Positions 1-10,936 are shown, counted from the stretch's first letter. The stretch: DNA of 64,000 nucleotides from Purshia tridentata (GCA_003254885.1 QANT01008321.1:62001-126000); one strand, 5' to 3'. A program made the numbers and translations. The notes: generated by a model not told the origin, from the letters alone.

Positions 1-150
1 AGAAAACGAGGACTTAGGAGTATCCAACAGAGAGGTGGAAAGGTGTGGGAAAGTGGAGATTGTTCGAGAGAACGGGAGTAGGGATTTGGTGGGTTTCTTG
101 ACGGCTTGATTGAGGAGACGCGACCACGCGAATGCTTGTGATTTTGTCAT
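1..150 (-). CDS. First exon of an unidentified, probably organelle-targeted protein (partial)
   Basis: An open frame starts at an ATG at 148-150 and runs leftward off the window for 50 codons. It begins MTKSQAFAWSRLLNQAVKK. It is rich in Ser, Thr, Lys and Arg and poor in acidic residues, and a motif near RTISTF resembles a mitochondrial or plastid presequence. No conserved domain is visible in this short piece, so the function cannot be named. The strand and start are inferred from the open frame and leader-like composition. The DNA just upstream (151-280) is AT-rich, as expected of a 5' untranslated or promoter region. A chance open frame is possible but less likely. Confidence 0.5.
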   Translation of the reverse strand, partial: MTKSQAFAWSRLLNQAVKKPTKSLLPFSRTISTFPHLSTSLLDTPKSSFS

Positions 151-1046
151 TATTTCAATGTACTATTGCTCGCTCATCTGAAATTTGAATAAGAGAAAGC
201 CACAGGAAGATATCAGAAAAAATGTTGAACCCTAGGGTTTAGGGGTTGGTTGTTTTAGTTTTTTCATCAACCGTGCAGCGTTGGAAGTAAAAATAGAAGA
301 GTTCCCATATTTCCTTGTTGTACACACCTTTTTCTCACTGTACACTTTTATACTCTCGTGCTTCTCATTACGAAAATACTTATATGTCATTTATTTCTCC
401 AAATTTCTCACTATACACCCTCTCGGCATTTCAAACACTACACATCCCATCCTCAACCCCACCTCCCAACAAAACATCTAACACCCACCACTCGCCGGCC
501 TCGTCGCCGGCTCGCCTCCTACCCTCTCTCTTTTGCAGCAGGAATTTTGCACCTTCCCTGCTGGACAGAAGAATGCCACGCCAAGGCATGCAACTAATAG
601 TAATAACACAATCAAAAACCAAAATATATTCTTTCCTTAAGTATCTATCTAGCTATTCTTAATTTGTTGCCCTGTTAATATATTTAAGATATTAAGCAAT
701 GGCTTCAGCAACTGCACTGCAATCAATCCCAGGAAGTTCCGTGGGTTATGAATCAGCATGCAACAAAATTAGAGTAAACCAGCAAATTGTTCCTACTAAC
801 TATGCTCCAAATTAGCGAACTTAAGAGAGAGGGTGTGTAAGGGCAAAGGAAGAGAGAAAGAGAGGGATGGAAGAGAGAGAAAGAGAGATAGAAAGAAAGG
901 CAAAGACCTTCGATCTGAACCCCTTTCCGTTTGGCAGAAAAGGTGCGAAGAGAGGCAAGAAAGAGAGAGAAAGAGAAAGAAAAGGGAAAAGACCTTCAAT
1001 CTAGAGGTTGACGACGCTTTCGATTTGGAGGCTGGTATGGTCGCCG
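151..1046. other. Intergenic region, no gene seen
   Basis: I see no supported gene. Bases 280-500 are pyrimidine-rich on the + strand, with repeated CACT/ACAC words like the ends of low-copy MITEs. Bases 830-1000 are a purine-rich (GA/AAG) tract, which explains the open frames there. Short phrases around 905 and 990 (aaagacctt, then atct) recur and suggest a small local duplication. Confidence 0.5.
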
Positions 1047-1371
1047 TGTTGAGAGCAATTCCACATTGAAAATGTGAGGGCTTTATTGGTAGTTTATAAG
1101 GGTTTAGACTACTTCTCTCATTGCTAATTGATTTTAGGATGGGTACCTAGATTTCTTTATAGTATTAGAGCAAGTTATCCACTTGATTGCCCAAACAGCC
1201 ACACATGTTCTTACGTCACCCAATATAAATTATCTACGTATTAGGCTTGAAATGGCGCCACACGTTTGAGAGCGTGTTGAGAGAAATCTCACATTGAAAA
1301 TGTGAAGGTTTTGCTAGTGATTTATAAGGCTTTAGGATACTCTTTTTATTGCCAATTGGTTTTAGAATATG
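1047..1371 (+). mobile_element. Fossil LTR-type miniature element (TRIM-like)
   Basis: Two direct repeats begin tgttgaga at 1047 and 1275, and both continue with ccacattgaaaatgtga-like sequence, a typical start for plant LTRs. Each copy is roughly 95 bp and they differ at perhaps one base in five. Just after the first copy, near 1160-1175, lies a stretch resembling the initiator-Met tRNA primer-binding site (tagtattagagc). The interval between the copies is too short to code. Read together this looks like a short LTR, primer site, short interior, LTR unit: a TRIM or the remains of a Copia-type element. No clear target duplication was found. It looks old and is broken. Confidence 0.5.
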
Positions 1372-1519
1372 TCGAACAGAGAAGGTGTGAGAAAAGAGAG
1401 AGGGAAAGATAAGGAGGGGGAGAAGGGGTGAGAGATGCCGACGGTGGGGTCGCTGGCAACGAGCTCGATAGTAGCAGCATGGAGGGCAGGTGGGAATTGC
1501 ACTCCGGCAACCGACCTAA

Positions 1520-1799
1520 ACACTTTTTGAACCCAGCCACCAGTCGCCAAACTCACACTCACACTCTCCTCCTCCAAAATCAACCCATTATCATCCTCAC
1601 CGCTAACCATCACACCCTCCTCCTTATTCTCCTTTTCCACACACTCTTTCTCATCCTTTTCCTTCACCACCACCACCACATCATGCTTCCTCTGCTCCTC
1701 CCCCTCCGTCGTCTTCAACCTCGCTAGCTCAAAATTCCCAATCTTGGCATTGAAATCCAAGTCCAACAGCGCATTGTTAGGCCACTTCCAAAACCACAT
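1520..1799 (-). pseudogene. Receptor-like kinase fragment (At1g80870-like), relic
   Basis: The minus strand encodes LDLDFNAKIGNFELARLK, clearly related to the subdomain VII segment of plant receptor-like kinases, where the family has DFGLARLK. The normal DFG is NFE here. An acidic and Lys-rich insert and a Gly-Trp segment follow, as in At1g80870-type kinases that carry an insertion in this region (recalled from memory). The upstream kinase lobe is missing: the frame just before LLDLDF is interrupted near 1800. Downstream activation-loop motifs are also absent. It lies next to the fossil LTR-type element at 1047-1371. I call it a truncated kinase relic, not a gene. Confidence 0.5.
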
Positions 1800-2391
1800 T
1801 GAACCATTTTTTCAAGTCCATGAGCTCCGGTCCAGTAGCGCCTCTTAGAGGCTCTAATTTGGCATGAGCTCTATTTATAATTAGGGTGTTATAAGAATCC
1901 TTCCTTCATTGGTTGGTGGAGGGTATGGGTGATGGTGAGGGAGATGAGAGGTTGGGGAGAGAAGAGAGGAAGAGACAAAAGAAATACTGAAATGGGAAGG
2001 AGAAAAAAAGAAAGAAAAAGTGACATAGAAACGCACTAAAAAAAAAGTGTTGATTCATATTATAATATGTTTTTTTATTTATAATTTTGTATTATTTTAT
2101 TTTCACATGGCACCACATGTTATTAGTCTCTTGTCACGCTACTGTGCATGTCAATTGACCTTTTTAAACATTACCATTAAAATTTTTAATAGTTTATTTG
2201 TCACAAAATAAAAGTTGTGAGAAAGTAGATCGTTAAAAATAAAGATATAATTTTATATTTTTTTAATTCTATTTATTTTATTTTATTGTCCTTTATTAAT
2301 AATTAATGTTATTAACACCTATTTTGTTAAGTGAAAGTATTTTTAAAGTATTTGAAAGTTTAATCTTATTCCCGCTTCTCTCTTTATATAT
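1800..2391. other. AT-rich intergenic DNA
   Basis: There is no supported gene. The stretch has long A/T runs and a purine tract at 1950-2020. It separates the kinase relic from the PPR gene promoter region. Confidence 0.5.
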
Positions 2392-2545
2392 ATAGATTAA
2401 AAGAATTCTGTCAACAAAATCATATAAGCAAGCATTTAACAAAAAATTAGACAAAATTACAAACATTGCATGATTTTAAAAAATGAGTGGACGGGCTTGT
2501 AAATTTTTGAACTTTGAGGGAACATACTGAAATCATCCTATAGCT
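2392..2545 (-). repeat. MULE-end-like repeat fragment upstream of the PPR gene
   Basis: Read on the minus strand, this segment matches 45913-46075 (+) over about 150 bp. Shared phrases include gatttcag, caaaaatttacaag, aatcatgcaatgt and aattcttttaat. Both resemble the inner part of inverted-repeat ends in MULE-type elements. Only one end is present, so this is a fragment or solo end. It finishes about 70 bp before the PPR start codon, so it forms part of that gene's promoter or leader. Confidence 0.5.
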
Positions 2546-2614
2546 AGAATTCTCTCTGTTCCCCTTCCTCTTCAATTGTCCGCATAAACAGAAATAGTAA
2601 AAGTAGATGCGCAA

Positions 2615-5600
2615 ATGATGCGGCGTTTGAAGAGTCTCTCTCTCCCTCTCCCTCTCCCTCTCCCTCTCCCTCTCACTCTCCCTCTCCTCTCTCAGCCTTT
2701 GAGTTTCTCATCCACCAAACTCCCTCCCTCAATTTCCAAGCCCCATCAAAGCCCAGCTCTTTCTGCTCCTTTCCATCCCCAAAACTACACTTTTGCCATC
2801 CCACCGTCCAAGAGCCATCTCTACGTTTCATTCTTTTGCACCATCATACACCTCTACTTGGCCTGTGGCAGATTTTCCAATGCTTCCGAAGCCTTCTTTT
2901 CCATGCGAAATCACGGCCTTGTCCCTGTTTTGCCACTTTGGAATCGGCTTCTTTACCAATTTAATGCCTCTGGTTTGGTTTCTCAGGTATCTCTTCTTTA
3001 CTCTGAGATGCTCTCTTGTGGGGTTGTGCCCAGTGTTTTCACCCGCAACATATTGATTCACTCTTTCTGCAAAGTGGGAAAGTTGAGTTTGGCACTTGAT
3101 TTCTTACGAAATGCTCAAATTGATACTGTTTCCTACAACACTGTCATTTGGGGTTTCTCTGAACAAGGATTGGCGTATCAGGCTTTCGGTTTTCTGTCTC
3201 AAATGGTGAAGAGGGCTATATCCATCGATTCTTTTACTTGCAATTTACTAGTTAACGGGTTTTGTCAAATTGGGTTGGTAGAGTATGCAGAATGGGTTAT
3301 GGACAATTTGGTTAGTGGTGGGATCCCGCAGGATGTTGTAGGCTTCAACACCTTGATTGCTGGATATTGCAAAGCTGGACTAATTAGTCGTGCAATCGAG
3401 TTGATGGAGAGAATGGGGAGGGAGAGTCTTTCTCCTGATATTGTTACGTATAATACTCTCATTCAGGGGTTTTGTTCCACGGGTGATTTTGTAAAGGCCA
3501 AGAGTCTCATAAATAAGATTTTGAGATCTCAGAGAAATGAAGATAGCCCGCATGTTGAAAGAGATTATGGTCAGAATCAGACTGAATCTATGAATTTCAA
3601 ACCAAACGTTATAACACACACCACACTCATTAGCGCCTACACCAAGCAGCTAGGACTTGAAGAGGCTCTTTCTTTGTATGAGGAAATGGTTATGAGTGGC
3701 ATTTTTCCTGATGTAGTTACTTGTAGCTCCATTATATGTGGTCTTTGCAAACATGGGAGGTTATCAGAAGCCAAAGTGCTTTTAAGGGAGATGGAGAGAA
3801 TGGGTGTGGATCCTAATCATGTCTCCTACACTACCCTTGTTGATTCCTTGTTTAAGGCAGGCTCTTCCAGGGAAGCTCTTATCCTTCAAAGCCAAATGGT
3901 GGTTCGTGGTCTTGTTTTTGATTTAGTAAACTGTACTGCTTTAATGACTGGACTCTTTAAGGTTGGACAGGCTGATGATGCTAAGGACCTGTTCCGGATA
4001 ATTTCAAAGCTTGGCCTAGTTCCAAACTATATCACCTATTCGGCATTGATAAATGGGCATTGCAATTTAGGAGACATAAATGGTGCAGAATCTATATTTA
4101 AAGAAATGGAGGAGAAACATGTTTTCCCAAATATTGTTACTTATTCTTCTATCATAAATGGCTATATGAAGAAACGAATGCTTAGTGAGGGTATTAATTT
4201 ATTAAGGAAGATGGTACAAAAAAATATCTTGCCAAATGTTTTTATATATGCAACACTAATTGATGGGTGTTTTAAGGCAGGTAAAGAAGCATTTGCTCTT
4301 GATCTTTACAGTGAAATGAAAACGGCAGGATTGGAGGAAAACAATTTCATACTTGATGCTTTTGTGAACAACATGAAAAAGTGCAGAAGGATGGAGGAAG
4401 CTGAGGGTTTAATTACGGATATGACTTCTGGGGGCTTGTTTCTTGACTGTGTTAACTACACATCTCTAATGGATGGGTTCTTTAAAGCGGGAAAGGAGTC
4501 AGTTGCTCTTAACTTGGCCCAAGTAATGATGGAGAAAAATATAGGGTTTGATGTTGTTGCATACAATGTTTTGATAAATGGTCTGTTGAGGCTTGGGAAA
4601 TATGAAGCAAAATCTGTATATACTGGAATGAGGGAGTTGGGTTTGGCTCCTGACTGTGCCACATACAATACCATGATTAATGCATTCTGCAGAGAGGGTG
4701 ACTCTGAAAGTGCTTTTAAACTTTGGCATGAGATGAAGTGTCAAGGGTTAGTTTCAAATTCAATCACTCGCAACATTCTGATAGGAGAACTCTGTGAAGA
4801 AAATCAGATTGAAAAAGCAATGGATGTCTTAAATGAAATGCTGGCTGTGGGTTCTCTCCCTACCTCAATTAATCATAGAGTTTTGCTTGATGCTTCTTCA
4901 AAGAGTAGAAGAGCTGATACAATTTTGCAAATGCATCAGAAGCTTGTAAGTATGGGGCTTAACCTCAATCGTGATGTTTATAATAATCTCATTCTTATCT
5001 TATGTAGGCTAGGAATGACCAAGAAAGCCACTTCAGTATTGAAAGAGATGATTGGTAGAGGTTTTTTAGCAGATACTATTACTTTCAATGCCCTTATAGG
5101 TGGGTATTGCATAAGCAGCCATCTAAAATGGGCTTTTGCTACATACTCTCAGATGTTGGCCGAGGGAGTTTCTCCAAATCTTGAAACATACAATCTTCTT
5201 TTAGGGGGTCTTTCACGTGCTGGTTTGATGACAAAGGCAGATGAATTATTTGGTGAAATGAAGAATAGAGGCTTTGTTCCTAATGCTTCTACATATGATA
5301 CTTTGGTTTCTGGCCACGGTAAGATTGGGAATAAAAAGGACGCTATAAAACTTTATTGTGAAATGGTAAGCAAAGGTTTTGTTCCCAAAACTAGCACCTA
5401 CAATGTGCTTATTAGTGATTTTGCTAAGGTGGGAAAGATGAGCCAAGCTAGAGAGCTTATGAATGAGATGCAGGCAAGAGGGACCTCTCCCAACTCTTCA
5501 ACTTACAGCATACTAATCTGTGGCTGGTGTAAGCTATCAAAGCAGCCAGAGCTGGAGAGGAATTTGAAAAAGTCATATCGGGCTGAGGCAAAAAGATTGT

Positions 5601-5737
5601 TAACTGACATGAATGAGAAAGGGTATGTTCCATCCGAAAGTACCCTTTTATGTATCAGTTCTACCTTTGCTAGACCAGGAAAGAAGGCTGATGCTCAGAG
5701 GCTATTGAAGGAACTGTACGTCAAAAGGAACATATGA
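2615..5737 (+). CDS. P-class pentatricopeptide repeat protein, At5g14770-like, mitochondrial
   Basis: This is an intronless open frame of 1040 codons. After a low-complexity leader (residues about 5-30, alternating Leu-Pro), tandem 35-residue PPR motifs run from about residue 70 to the C-terminus. They carry the P-class signature, with repeated phrases such as VTYNTLIQGFC, ITYSALINGHC and STYNVLISDFAKVGK. I estimate about 24-26 repeats. Order and wording closely follow Arabidopsis At5g14770, a predicted mitochondrial PPR protein (recalled from memory). There is no E, DYW or SMR domain. P-class PPRs bind organelle RNA and help its stability, splicing or translation; the target here is unknown. 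The first ATG at 2615 is immediately followed by a second Met. The neighbour MEX1 is convergent. Confidence 0.93.
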   Translation: MMRRLKSLSLPLPLPLPLPLTLPLLSQPLSFSSTKLPPSISKPHQSPALSAPFHPQNYTFAIPPSKSHLYVSFFCTIIHLYLACGRFSNASEAFFSMRNHGLVPVLPLWNRLLYQFNASGLVSQVSLLYSEMLSCGVVPSVFTRNILIHSFCKVGKLSLALDFLRNAQIDTVSYNTVIWGFSEQGLAYQAFGFLSQMVKRAISIDSFTCNLLVNGFCQIGLVEYAEWVMDNLVSGGIPQDVVGFNTLIAGYCKAGLISRAIELMERMGRESLSPDIVTYNTLIQGFCSTGDFVKAKSLINKILRSQRNEDSPHVERDYGQNQTESMNFKPNVITHTTLISAYTKQLGLEEALSLYEEMVMSGIFPDVVTCSSIICGLCKHGRLSEAKVLLREMERMGVDPNHVSYTTLVDSLFKAGSSREALILQSQMVVRGLVFDLVNCTALMTGLFKVGQADDAKDLFRIISKLGLVPNYITYSALINGHCNLGDINGAESIFKEMEEKHVFPNIVTYSSIINGYMKKRMLSEGINLLRKMVQKNILPNVFIYATLIDGCFKAGKEAFALDLYSEMKTAGLEENNFILDAFVNNMKKCRRMEEAEGLITDMTSGGLFLDCVNYTSLMDGFFKAGKESVALNLAQVMMEKNIGFDVVAYNVLINGLLRLGKYEAKSVYTGMRELGLAPDCATYNTMINAFCREGDSESAFKLWHEMKCQGLVSNSITRNILIGELCEENQIEKAMDVLNEMLAVGSLPTSINHRVLLDASSKSRRADTILQMHQKLVSMGLNLNRDVYNNLILILCRLGMTKKATSVLKEMIGRGFLADTITFNALIGGYCISSHLKWAFATYSQMLAEGVSPNLETYNLLLGGLSRAGLMTKADELFGEMKNRGFVPNASTYDTLVSGHGKIGNKKDAIKLYCEMVSKGFVPKTSTYNVLISDFAKVGKMSQARELMNEMQARGTSPNSSTYSILICGWCKLSKQPELERNLKKSYRAEAKRLLTDMNEKGYVPSESTLLCISSTFARPGKKADAQRLLKELYVKRNI
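2635..2692 (+). repeat. Hexanucleotide CTCTCC microsatellite inside the PPR leader
   Basis: About nine near-perfect copies of a CTCTCC/CCTCTC unit encode the alternating Leu-Pro part of the N-terminal leader. As the unit is six bases long, copy-number change would add or remove Leu-Pro pairs without shifting the frame. Confidence 0.85.
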
Positions 5738-7708
5738 TAGATGACTAATGGAAGAAAACAGGAAATACCCATCCTGAGATAGAATGCCTTTCAATTTATA
5801 ATGTGGCTAGTCCAATTCTTCCATTGGAAGCTGAGCCCGGAAAGGCTAAATATATGGTATGCGTTCCTCATGAGTTGATGTTGTTGTAGTGCTATTATGT
5901 GGCCTTAAGTGTCACTGCCACAAACCTGATATGTTTGTTGTGTTCATTAGAAGCAGGAGCCTGACAAATTCTCATGCAGGTACCATCCCATCCTTCTCTA
6001 AGAGCATAAAGAGGAATTACATTGCATTTGAAATGGTTTCTTTTCCTGAATTGGGATTAGTTTTTAAAACATTTCATGGGTCATTTCTAAATTTCAACAA
6101 GGCTTTTCTAAGGATGCATGATCTTGTCCATGTTTTTCCCAGAATTTTGGACCGTAACTATGACCAGAACTAGAATCTGTTTTTTATGGGGATCCATGGT
6201 CCATACTATGTCCTCCATGGGATTGGTTCATTTCCAAAATTGAGCTTGGGAAGCGTTGATAGAAACATTAGAGAATATATGCCTTCTCAAATGGTTCTTG
6301 GGGTTATTTTTCATTTGATGGCCTGAAGATAGTTAAAGACAATAATCACTTAAACGCTTTGGAAACTCAGGTAGCTATTATAGCTTAGTCACAGTTATCC
6401 TTAAATCTGCTTGTGTTTGTCTATTACTAATGTATTATTTTTAATCAGAACAGGGATATCAGAAACCAGAGAAGATAATAGGAATATGTTACAAGCTTAA
6501 AGCCAGCACTCAGGGATAGTGGAAATCACTCTCACCCGGCCACCATAGAGAGTTTACATTTTCCACGTCATGTTCCACGTGAGATTTTGGTGCAAGTTCG
6601 CAGTCACCCACAAGATGGCTGCCTTTGGAAATTGTAGCTGAAAGACTTGGTGTCTAAGTGACAATATGGGCTTTTATGTAAGTACAAATCTCTGTGTAAT
6701 AGGACCGCTGATTGGCTGGGTAGCTCAAGGAGCAACAACATAAGACCTATAGTATTACTAGACTGTTGACACGAGTCTCAAAGTCTCACTTGTATAACCG
6801 TATAGGCCAAGAAAAAAGATTGGTGAAACCGTGAAAGAAGGTGCAAAAGCTGTCTATTCTCTAATCACTTGTGAAATGCTCAGTTCTTGAACTAGACTCA
6901 TCATTCCCCATTAGATCCTTCAATTTTTTTATTTGGATATATTAAATCCTTCAAATTTCTCAAACTCCTTTCAGAATCCGTATAATCTAATTAGAGTCTT
7001 CTCGGATTGTATTGAGCAATTTGAATCCCAATTTTAACAAGATAACATGCAGGCTTAATGGTATCATGGCTTTGCGCATGCCACCACAGCTGCACCATTA
7101 AGTTTCCCAGGGCCCTATCACTCCTCTCGCCCACAACTCCTGAACTTAAATGAAGGTAGATGACAAACACTTTCGAGGGGAAAATACTGGAAACGTGTAC
7201 TACAAACATCCTTTAGGATGGACCTGAAAGGTTGGCGTGTTTCTGAAGCAAGCTCCTAGCCGAATGGGACTCCAATTTAGTAATAAAAAAAACATTATTT
7301 AATCTTCAGCTTGTTTAATATCAGATACAATTTGTGCTGACTTAAAGAAATGGGTTGCAAACCAAGCACAGACGATGTAATTGTTGGAGGTCCCATATGT
7401 GTGGTTCCAGGAGTTGTGTTCTCAGTCATTGCCAAGCAGGTCATTGTAACAGAGCACATGGAGATTTTACATACACTAGTAATTGAAATTAGACATAGAT
7501 TATCATAGGACATCCTACTACATGCATTCATTATTCATGCTACTGTCAGAAGGGAATTCCCCAGCAGCTGTCCTTTTTATGAATGTTGTCAACCGACAAT
7601 GGCTGCACTGGCATCTCAGTGCAGAGGACTTTTCATATTTCATGCTTTGACCTTGTGATACCAGATCACTTTAAGATCGCTCAGACAGTATGAACTCAGA
7701 CTTTTAAG
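5738..7708. other. Shared 3' flank of the PPR gene and MEX1
   Basis: This is a two-kilobase gap between convergent genes. The short open frames here have no recognisable domains or codon pattern. It presumably holds the two 3' untranslated regions and polyadenylation signals. I see no repeat, RNA gene or mobile element with confidence. Confidence 0.5.
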
Positions 7709-10700
7709 TTAGGATCCAGAAACCAACTCTTTCAAAGATGTGAAAGGTGAGCTGTATCCGTAGACAACAGCATCTCTCCATAGAGCCATTCCTGTAAGAG
7801 AAATAGCAAAATCAGCTGAAGCAGAAAGTGCGAAAGGTTCATATTAGCTTTAATTACTGCCGAGACAAAGAAACAACCTATCCATGAAAACAAGCCAGCT
7901 GTCGCTGCTAAGAAGAATTCCTTGCTGATACTGTTGAACCTAGAATCCCAATAAAATGCATTTCTTACTAAAGATCAAAATTGCAACCAAAAGAACATTA
8001 GAAACATCAAGTCGCAGGTGAAGAACCATAACTCAGGAACTACTTACCAATACAAGCACACAATATTCCCGTATCCATAAAAGAAAGATGCCCAAGTGGA
8101 GCCAGTGAACCTGCAGTCATTGTTGAGCTAACATTCTTATGAAAACTCAGTTATATAAATCCATTATTAAATCAAGAGATGGTCCAGCCATCAAAGGCAT
8201 CTTAGAGCAGTTAAAGAAGGGCCTTGAAAAAAAAAATTACCACATAAAATCACGAATGAAAAGTGCACGTGGGATCATAAGTCCATTTCCAATCATTGCA
8301 AGCAACATTGAGAAAGCTGATAAGCCTTTGATGTTGTCAGGATTTAGGAAATTTGTCCACTGAAAAAGAAGAACCAAGGTGGTCAGATACATACATAAAT
8401 TGGCATTTGCAAAGTTCTAAAACAGTACCATTTGCGAAATTGGCATCCACATGAAGAGAAGTGTAGCCGTCCAACCAGATATTGCTCCAACAAATTCGAT
8501 GCCTTTTGCAGAGAGTTTCCCCATTCGAGCCTGCAAATATTAGCAGCTGTATGTCTAAACGGATGCAGAATATAATTGCCTAAATCTCTATCTTAATTTT
8601 GCAAAGAAAATTGAAAGAAAAATTAAAAAGACCAACAAAAAAAAGAGAGCAAAGAAATCGTCATTACTCATTACAACTGATAAACACAGATCACTCATGT
8701 TAAAGATAAGAGGTTAATCTCAAAACAAGTTTCCATAATCAATGATTATGTAAAGATGCAAGTAACAGAATGAACTCTTTAACTTGAGTAGATAAAACAA
8801 GCATTTTTAATGGGTCATACCAAAGGAAAATCTTACACATAACTAAACTGCATTGGTTATATGTTACAACGATTTCAATTGTAAAGATCAAGATTAATCC
8901 TTTTCATAATATTGTTGTCATGCAATACTTATAAAACAAAACTTTATTTTTATTCACTGACTACTAAATTACTAATAGACAGCAACTAAAGAGAATCTAG
9001 GCAGGTCAGCTAACATATAGATAATGAGACCTCAAAACTACAACTTATGGTTCTTCTTTGCATACGACTAAGTATCACATGCTACACTTGGCCCTGTACT
9101 GGACCAGGCAAATGCACAGATCAGTTTTCCTCAATGAGGTGCAGAAAAAAATGCACATGGCATAAATATTATTATTTCCTTGCTGTATTACTCCTTAAAT
9201 CTATGTGACCTCTATTTTGAGGAACCTTCTGTATACCATGTGCCACAAAGTTAGCAGACCTGAATTTTCTTATTTAATCTTGATTTTAACACATTATTTT
9301 TAGACTGAGGAATAACAAGAAAAAGGCACGCCATTAACTGTGCTAACCCACCTGATGAAATATTTTTACGGCATATTTACTTTGAAATCACAAACATTTA
9401 ATCTCATAAAGAAGGATATCCATGCACATGGTATGTGCAACACTGAATAATCTGCATGTCTAACGGTCACAAATTTCCTGAGGACTCATATCTTAATGCA
9501 TCAAAAGAACAAAAGTTGAGGTATAACTCAATGTAGGGTGAAACTTACCATAACAACAGCCACCACAGCTATGACAAAAGCCAATGCCCCAGGAAAGATA
9601 CTGTTGGGTATATACGGAACAAACGTAGACCACATAATCTGTAACCATAATTGTTAACAAAATAAATAAATAAATAAAACTGAACAAAATTTAAATTTCC
9701 TACTAAGGATGAACAATTACTGACATCCCCGAGACCAATATATATTGTGTGTGTGTGTGTGGAGAGTGAGAGAGAGAGAGAGAGATCACTTGGGGAAGAA
9801 CCGATAGCCCGCCAACAGTAATGAAATCTTCCCAGAGGCACCAGACTCCAGCATTAAGAAAACCAAAGTAATTCAAGAAATTCAAAACAAGACCAGTTGC
9901 CACAACCATGGAGGTGATCACAAAGTAAGGTAGAGGCATCGCTTCTGCCATGGAAAGCTGTGCAAAAACCACATATAATGAAATTACACCCAATGTTTGC
10001 ACCACAATCGCCTCCTTCTCCCTCTTCTTTGCAAAATATGAAAGTAGTGAAAGGTTTCCAAGCAAACCAGTAAACATTCCCTGCATTTACAATATTCCTC
10101 ACTTAAGTTTCAAAGGCAATGAGGTTTTTGGTTGATGAGGTGAGAAAACAATTATGTATATTGAAGTCTTTACTTTTAGTCACATAAAGCTGAAAAGGAT
10201 TAGAGCTTAGTCAATCAGCTAAATAGAGCAATGAATGTTAGTGAGACAAGTTTTTAGCTTGTACTGAAACAGAACAAACCTTAACCTCAATATTGTGTTT
10301 ATTTCTATTCTCGTCTGAAAATATTCTAAGCAGCCTCGTAAAGGGCAGCAAAGATAAAAGCCAAGAAAAGAAAAATCAATAAAAGTGCTGCTACGGGTGC
10401 AATGTTTTACCAGCCATGGGACAGCCAAAAGAGCAGCTTTATTTCCTGCGAGAAGATTGCGAGCATTGAGGATGATCTGAGGCATTTGCAGTATCAGAAA
10501 TGGGATATTTGAGGCGCCAGAGAACTTTGCTGTCCATGAATCCCATTGCTCGAAACTTTTAGTGCTCTTGAATTCCACTGATGGCTTCCAGAGGTTCCCA
10601 GAAAACAATTTTGAACTATCAGTATGTTCGATTCAAATCAAGGGCTTCCGCTTAATTGTATATGTCGAGATAAGGAGACAGAGAGAGGTACCTGGTGAAG

Positions 10701-10910
10701 AGGGTGAGGGACATCGGAGTCAAGAGCGTTGAGAAATCGGCGGCGAACCGAAGTGAGGGGATAGTAAGAGTTGGAGTAGCATTGGGCGGAGACACTTAGC
10801 CATGGGATTTGGAGGGTGAAGGATTTTAGTTGATGTTGCAGTAGAGGTGCCTTGCTGGTGCTAGTGGTAGTACAGGGATGGGAATGGGGCACCACTAGAC
10901 ACTTAGCCAT
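7709..10910 (-). CDS. MEX1: Maltose excess protein 1, plastid maltose exporter
   Basis: MEX1 moves maltose from starch breakdown out of the plastid at night, across the inner envelope. Nine coding exons give about 410 aa (Arabidopsis 415): 10910-10692, about 10615-10411, 10080-9790, 9638-9549, 8530-8429, 8359-8241, 8110-8048, 7939-7878 and 7791-7709. Exon 1 encodes a Ser/Thr-rich transit peptide starting MAKCLVVPHS. The conserved body begins EQWDSWTAKFSGASNIPFL and contains GLLGNLSLLSYFAKKREKEA, WEDFITVGGLSVLPQ, NGLMIPRALFIRDFMW and FFYGYGN. The hydrophobic segments fit a multi-span membrane protein. All junctions keep phase except the first: exon 1 ends in phase 0 at CAG/GTACC, while the only nearby AG acceptor (10616) leaves exon 2 one base out of step. 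A mutated acceptor, an indel or a sequence error may explain this. Confidence 0.93.
9746..9786. repeat. (TG)n(GA)n microsatellite in MEX1 intron 3
   Basis: A TG run is followed by a GA run on the + strand. On the coding strand the CT tract begins only a few bases after the exon 3 splice donor at 9789-9788. Confidence 0.9.
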
Positions 10911-10936
10911 TGATTTTTCAAACAGATTGCATTCAC

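Noticed and set aside
833-1069. Lys/Arg/Glu-rich open frame
   Set aside because: It is produced by a GA-rich tract and runs into the fossil LTR-type unit.
1428-1727. Open frame on + opposite the kinase relic
   Set aside because: The minus strand carries the recognisable kinase wording; the + frame is its shadow.
5889-6173. Open frame of 94 codons after the PPR gene
   Set aside because: It has no family likeness and lies in the presumed 3' untranslated region.
8139-8363. Open frame of 74 codons on the + strand
   Set aside because: It is antisense to MEX1 exon 6, which has the recognised protein and matching splice sites.
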